This document shows positions 58,480 through 64,000 of a stretch of DNA of 64,000 bases, piece after piece. Position numbers and translations under genes: made by a program. Each line of letters begins with the position of its first letter. Positions within the stretch are counted from its first letter, which is position 1. The DNA is from Diphasiastrum complanatum. Lineage: Eukaryota > Streptophyta > Lycopodiopsida > Lycopodiales > Lycopodiaceae. The DNA lies in assembly GCA_029204225.1 (NCBI GenBank), contig CM055110.1, forward strand, positions 19,638,410-19,702,409. The letters are read 5' to 3'. Below the pieces are notes generated by a model that searched no databases, was not told the DNA's origin, and saw nothing but the letters and a program-made list of their open reading frames with translations.

Positions 58480-61400
58480 ACACCTACATCTTATCTTGTG
58501 GCTCGGGGGGTAATGCTCCTGGAGATTAATCATGGCTTTTCATTGGTTGAGTGATTTTGCTCTATTGTTCTTTTTTTGTGTTTGTCTTGTAAGCAGAATC
58601 TTGAGGTGCTTTTCCTTACATAGCCCACTATTTATTAAGTTAATGATGAAGTCAACATGTCTCACTGGTTGGCATAGTGCATTTAGCTCTCAAATTTATG
58701 GAGACCTCTTGAGGTCATTTAACTTAGCGATTGCTCTAGTTCTATAGGTGCCTCCATTGCCACCTCATGGCTCCTCTGCAATCTATATTTTTCTATGTCC
58801 AATATTGCCTCAATTGCAATCTCCATTTGTAATATAAATCTACTGGGGCTATTTTTGTACAAACATTAAGTGACACTATTAAGCATAAGTGGAACTTGAA
58901 TTCTCATTTAAGCTATTATGTTTTTTTTTTTTGACATAAAACAAACTATTAAATACTGGGGTGTATTAATAAGCTCATGAACATTGAAATCCTTGTGTGC
59001 CCAAAAAGATGCCCATGAGTTAATTCTCCAAAGTAGGCATATCCCAGGCTTCTCAAAGTAAGTAGTCGCTTCACTCAAAAAGTTGAAAATCTAGATGCAT
59101 GGAAATGACATAATTTGCACTTTGACCACTTGTAGGCCACACTAACAAGAGGTCACTTGCTACAAAAATCCAAGGGTGGCGAAGCTTGGGTTTAAATAAC
59201 ACATAGGTGCACCGAGATGCCCATGCAAGGGTTCCAACTTACACTCTAAAGGGTTCCGGCTTACATTGTCACTTCACTTGGACCCTTGGATGGGGATCTA
59301 AGTGCACATGGCAGTGAATTAAACGCAATGACCTAGAGCAATGCAATGATGAATGGCCCCATTTAGATCGTGCCACGTCTCTTAAAGTGGGCACTTCGAC
59401 ACGTACTATGGAAGGAGCCGGGCACATGCCATTCTGCCCGAGAAGGATCTTTAGAATTTGTTAGGTTAGGCTCGGAGGGGCTGAGCGTAAATTTTTTTGA
59501 AAAGTCAAACCAAGCAGTATGGCCTGTGCTCAGGCGCCTATACCTTAAATTTTGTCACATGTACATTATGAAGCATAATAGGCAATTAACTTTGACCGAC
59601 CACTATGAACGCGCCACGTGGTGGTCATACGGACGTCGTACGGAGGGGTAGCAAAACAGATCTTTAAAAAAAAATTCTACTTTTTAATACGTTTAAAAAT
59701 GCGCATAATATCCATTACATGGATGAAATCCCAAGGCCAAACCTTTGTGAGTTATCTAGGATCCATGACGACTTAAGTGGCACTGGCTTATTTTAAGCCC
59801 GCCACTGTTGGATTCTTTTTTAACTTAGGATAGTGCCATGTCATGTGACTAATCATCATTGGGAAGAGTCCACATGGCAGCTTTGACACGTGGCTAACAT
59901 CCAAGTGGGCGGGCGTCAAATGCATCATGTGCCTTGTAGATGATGAAATCCAATTCATTTGGTACAGCAGAGACTGATCCTTCTCTTTCTATCTTTTTCT
60001 TGGGCAGCTCGGATGCCGTCAACGATTGCCCACATCTCCACTCCTCCTGCAAATGCAAATGCAGCAGCAAATTTTGATAATTTATCATCAATGCTTAGAT
60101 TCTCCCACTGCAGGTGCGTGTGCTGTCTCTAATTGCACTACAACAGCAGCCTTTGATCAGCTTTTAGTATAGCGCTTCACTTTAGATTTTCTTAAGATAA
60201 GCTCTTCTACGTGCAGAAGCTACTGGTGATTTGATAAAAGCCTTAGCCTTATACTGGTAAACAATATCTAGCAAAGAGTACTAAAATAGATTGCTGGGCA
60301 ACTTTATTTAGTAGCAAAATTTGATTGACGAGCTTGAAGGTGGTATTGAACTTGTCCTTGAAAACCCAACATAAAACCGAGAAAATCAGAAGCCTTGTGT
60401 GTCAGAAACCAATGCTGCAAGAACTGGTGCTCATTATTTGTACTAGATATAGATGTTACAACTACACATTCCAATTCCTCGTAGCCCAAATTACAGTAAA
60501 GAGCTTTTTCCTATTTCAAGATCATCGATGTAGAAGATCCTTTCAGAACCTTTTTTTAAAATCTAATTTTGACATGCAAGTGGCTTGTCTTGAAAAGCCC
60601 ACAAGTTACTGAGAAGAGCACTGAGCGTTGATAGGATGATAGGGCAGAAAAGCATGTTGTTGGCATTTTGTAGAGGAGCTAAGAAAGTTGCAAATTTGTG
60701 GAATTCTGAAGTTACTTCAGGCGGCCAGTGTTATAATGTAAACAATTGACTCCTTATATAGAATGTGATCAAGAGGTTCAATCCTATTAAGCCCCCAATC
60801 CAGTTTGTCAGCACTTTCTATCTCCACATCCCCTACCCATGAAAGTAATCAGTATCAACTATGGACTCCTCTACTCTGGATGTGCATCGCAAGCATAAAA
60901 TGTTGCATTCTGTGATAATGCAGTGCTCATAACACAATGTGTCTACTGCCTTCATAGCTCAATTCCTTCAACTTTGACAAAGAGAGAAGTGGATTTATAT
61001 GAGATTAGAAGGGGAGAAATTGCATTTAAGACGCAAAAAGAGTTGCCATATAGATTTCAAAAAAAATTTAAAGTTTCCCTGATGCAATTTTTGATATGCC
61101 GACGAAGTTCCTGTTCATGCAGGAATAAAAACAAAAAATTTCATCATTGATTAGCCTATGCTTGGTGGATTCTTTGCATAATTTAAGTACTAACATCTTC
61201 CCTCTCATACCTTGTAAATAAAAATGCTTACAAAAGTCATCGTGTATCAGTAGGAAGTGCTTCATGCTTGATTTTGAAGCAGGAAAAAGAGACACTGAAC
61301 CAACCCATTATGCCTTTTCAATGCCAACAGGAGGATGAATTACTGAAAGAACTTGCGACATGGAACAGAAAAGTATGTGCATAGTTACTATTGATATCAC

Positions 61401-62230
61401 CTGTAATAGATTTACAAGAGTTTCTGTCCCCTTCACATATACTGCTTACAAAAACTTGAGAATTCCTACCTTCCGGGAACCATTTTGGCAATTTCTGTCT
61501 AGTGGTTTCCATGCCTGTAATACCAACAGAGGCTACATGAAGTTATTTTGCTGAACGGGGTGAGTGCAAAATCCCACAAACGCAGTTGTTCTCTAGATGG
61601 AACTTCTGTAATTACAGCCAGTTTTTGATGGATTCAACAGACTCTGTTCAGGATTCGTGGGGAATCAATCAGTCCCTGGAGTTATTAATCCATTTTGCAA
61701 TATTAGGAGCATGGAGTTGAGCATGACATCCAAAAGATTTCAATTCTTTTCTAGTCTCTAGCAAAACAGCATCTTCTGTTGTACTCCAGCTACTTTTGTT
61801 CATAAACATGTGGAGATACGTTTGCCATCTGCACTTGGAAGGTGCAAAAGTGTAAGTGCATCAAGGCAATCTAGGAATCTGATGAGTGGCTATTGTGTTG
61901 AGAATAGCTCATCAATAGTAGTTATAGTGGAAGATCTACATAAAGTTTATGATAAGTCTGTTAGATGAAGTCAAGTGCATCAAGAGGATTTGCTGCTAAG
62001 AATTCGAATTTTGGTAATTAGTCTGTCAAGGCATTGCAATTTTTTGGATTACAGGTGACGATATAAAGTTCATGTTACAGCGCCGAAATATTAAGATATA
62101 TAAAATCTTGTTTGACCTCTTGCATTCACGGGTTGTTTCATTTTGCAATTAAATGGTTTTACATTGGAGCAAAATAGCAGTTTGCATGAATCTCCAAATC
62201 ATTTGCAAATAACAGCAGAACACAGAGCTC
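58480..62230. other. Long spacer, no gene supported
   Basis: Several frames of 60-95 codons occur on both strands but none has a motif, consistent splicing or good composition. A minus-strand piece at 61512-61470 (METTRQKLPKWFPEG followed by GTAGGA) looks slightly exon-like but has no partner. Host-gene introns or old repeats are both possible. Confidence 0.4.
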
Positions 62231-62239
62231 CAACAGGCA

Positions 62240-62950
62240 TCTGCTTAGAAAGGTCCTTCAATGCAGTGTACAATGTATAGCGATCAATTCCACAGAAAAA
62301 CTATCATTGATACCTGTAGCGCAGGCATCCCAAAGGGAGCCGGGAACCACGACTTAGCTTCCCAGCCTTCAACTCTTGCCATCCGAACCCACTTGACATA
62401 CAAGCAGCCAACTCGCCAACAACGATCAGACTTAACCAACTTGAAGTTCCAAAAACCAACATTGAGATCCAACCTGGCGTCATGCCAGATCGAGGGTCCC
62501 GATGTGGGTGACTTCCCTCCAAGCAAGCCGCCCGACATACATCAAACTTAACCAACTCGAAGCTTCGTTACAAACGAGTAACATCCATTCCAAGCAAGCG
62601 GTCTGACTTACATCAGACTTAACCAACTGAAAGCTTCGTCACGAGCGCTGGAAGCCAACCTGGCGCCACGCCAGACTGGACAGCCATAAACAAGTAACAT
62701 CCACCCAAGCAAGCCATCCAACTCAGCCGACAGGTTAGAGCCCGTTCCCCAAGAGCTTAACCCATTCACGTTCATGCAAGGAACACTCAGAACCACAAGC
62801 CGCGACAGATATGGAAACAACCAGTTCCTGGACCAAATGGTCCCGACAGCATACCGCTGGCGCCACGGACCGAATGGTCCCGACGGCATACCGCTGGCGT
62901 CCCGGGATACGACCCTCAGCTATGTGCCAAATTAAAAATTTTGAAAGCGG
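62240..62950. repeat. GC-richer repeat block
   Basis: Contains repeated phrases such as cttaaccaact(c)gaagcttcg, agtaacatccattccaagca and, at 62832/62869, a 37-bp tandem unit (aatggtcccgac-gcataccgctggcg). The composition differs sharply from the AT-rich neighbours, suggesting LTR or other transposon sequence. No coding motif. Confidence 0.55.
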
Positions 62951-63412
62951 CCTTACCACTGGCGCTTTTACCGAACACTGAAACCCAGAAAGTAATCAGA
63001 GTCAGTTTGAGGAAAATCCCACTTTATTGATAAATCTGAGAAGGTTACATTTCAAGTGTGTGACCGACCCTAGTCTCCGGGGCGCTAGCATGCCAAGGCG
63101 AGAGCCATGACAACATTCCAGCAAGGGAGGCTGAGACTTGGTTGGAGCTCGCCCTGAGTCGCAACCTGCACTCCCCTATAGTATTGGTGTGATTTGGCAC
63201 CCCCCCCTCATACCAAGCACTCTACCCAAGCTGGTAAAGCACGTTTTTCTCTCTCTAGGATTTTCTCTTTCTAGAAAGTCATTTTCTCTCTCTAGATTTT
63301 ATTGATCCCCAGGCTTCCTTTAATCATGCCTAGATCGTGTGAGGTGATTGCACATCGATCTGAGCTCTCTGGACTTCGCTAGAACCGATCAAAGATTTTC
63401 AGCCATAGGAAC

Positions 63413-63530
63413 TTGGCGCCGGCTGGATTCTGGTCACAGTGGCGCCGGGAGCGGCGCCGGCGCCGTTGGCTCCGGGAGCAGCAGTGGCGCTACTGGCGCC
63501 GGGGACATAGCTGGCGCCGATGGCGCCGCA
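63413..63530. repeat. GGCGCC-dense segment
   Basis: Seven GGCGCC palindromes in about 120 bases (for example ggcgccggcgccg at 63452). The plus frame through it reads a Gly/Ala/Ser-rich string and is more likely repeat-driven than a gene. GC content here is extreme for this window. Confidence 0.75.
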
Positions 63531-63743
63531 AGTAAAGCTTGTAAAGGTAGCTTTACAACATCCACCCCACCTTTATAAAATCTGATGTCCTCATCAGATG
63601 TCAGATTAAAGTAAAGGTGTCTCCCAATTAAAATGACTATACATTTAAGCTACTAGGCACAGTACTCAATTTACTGGCCACTTTTTATTAACATTGAAGC
63701 TGGCACACCACAAGTCGGAGGCTCAGCTCTTTGTACTGAAAAA

Positions 63744-63998
63744 TTACATAACTTGAAAATATATCTTTGTCTGGGAAAAGCGTAGATTTGATATCGCTTT
63801 CGTAAAACCCGAGAACCTTATTAACTGGTGACAGAGGCCTTTCTTTGAAATGTTCGCCCCTGTCGCTTCTGACTTTCGACTTTGGAACTCCTTTGAGCTC
63901 CTGATTTGTCCTTGATGCACTTTGTGTTGAGCTCCCTGAGCTCCAGGTTTGTTCAGTTCCGCACAGATATCAAGGCTCCCTGAGCCGAAGGATTTATC
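63744..63998 (-). other. Open frame at the right edge, unknown
   Basis: An 84-codon minus-strand frame open to the window end (DKSFGSGSLDICAELNKPGA ... SQTKIYFQVM, stop). It has no ATG within the window and no recognised family; it may be part of a retroelement linker continuing beyond 64000. Confidence 0.25.
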
Positions 63999-64000
63999 GT

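Noticed and set aside
62284-62555. Overlapping frames on both strands in the GC-rich block
   Set aside because: Multiple overlapping open frames reflect GC-rich repeat sequence with few stops, not genes.
63348-63578. Gly/Ala/Ser-rich plus-strand frame
   Set aside because: Generated by the GGCGCC-dense segment; no conserved end or start context.

Overview
The window is nuclear DNA from a land plant with a repeat-rich genome. The evidence is an intact, spliced aleurain-type vacuolar cysteine protease, many Ty1/copia and Ty3/gypsy remnants with plant-style primer binding sites (TGGTATCARAGC), a piece of an endogenous plant pararetrovirus (Caulimoviridae), and AT-rich spacers with long TA/TG microsatellites. 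A fern or other non-flowering vascular plant would fit, but the sequence alone does not fix the species.

Layout. 0-4.8 kb: decayed copia pieces on both strands. 5.1-12.4 kb: the most unusual region. A minus-strand gene (7762 to 5667) encodes a full histone H3-like protein, with an H3-type N-terminus and histone fold, followed by a proline-rich linker and a Ulp1/SENP-like (C48) cysteine peptidase spread over small exons whose phases all match. It is divergent from a plus-strand multi-exon acidic gene (9252-10741). That gene meets, tail to tail, a minus-strand transposase-like gene (12410 to 10772) broken by a stop and a probable frameshift. A motif near TATCGGATCAACGCGC recurs about twelve times in both orientations around these genes. 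I suggest the three genes and the motif array are one undescribed mobile element or a domesticated relic of one.

12.4-18.3 kb: LTR-like repeat, Caulimoviridae reverse-transcriptase fragment, a 0.5-kb TA/TG microsatellite, and a copia integrase-RT-RNase H remnant. 18.3-22.1 kb: an intron-containing, decayed gene resembling beta-class DNA amino-methyltransferases, then a minisatellite. 23.7-26.7 kb: one orphan exon and the intact eight-exon aleurain-like protease, the only ordinary host gene recognised with confidence. 26.7-47 kb: sparse DNA with gypsy gag, protease and RT fragments (mostly minus strand), a MITE inserted in a retropepsin, and two probable copia 3' LTRs. 47.4-58.2 kb: a nest. 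A copia (LTR, PBS, gag to integrase) is interrupted by another LTR element (805-bp 5' LTR) carrying an open 370-codon frame built from duplicated RT-like segments, followed by a copia LTR piece, a gypsy LTR end and a deletion derivative of the same copia family in opposite orientation. 58.2-64 kb: no recognised gene; a 114-bp tandem duplication, a GC-rich repeat block and a GGCGCC-dense segment.

Exon boundaries were inferred by eye from GT/AG sites, phase and family motifs, without alignment software.
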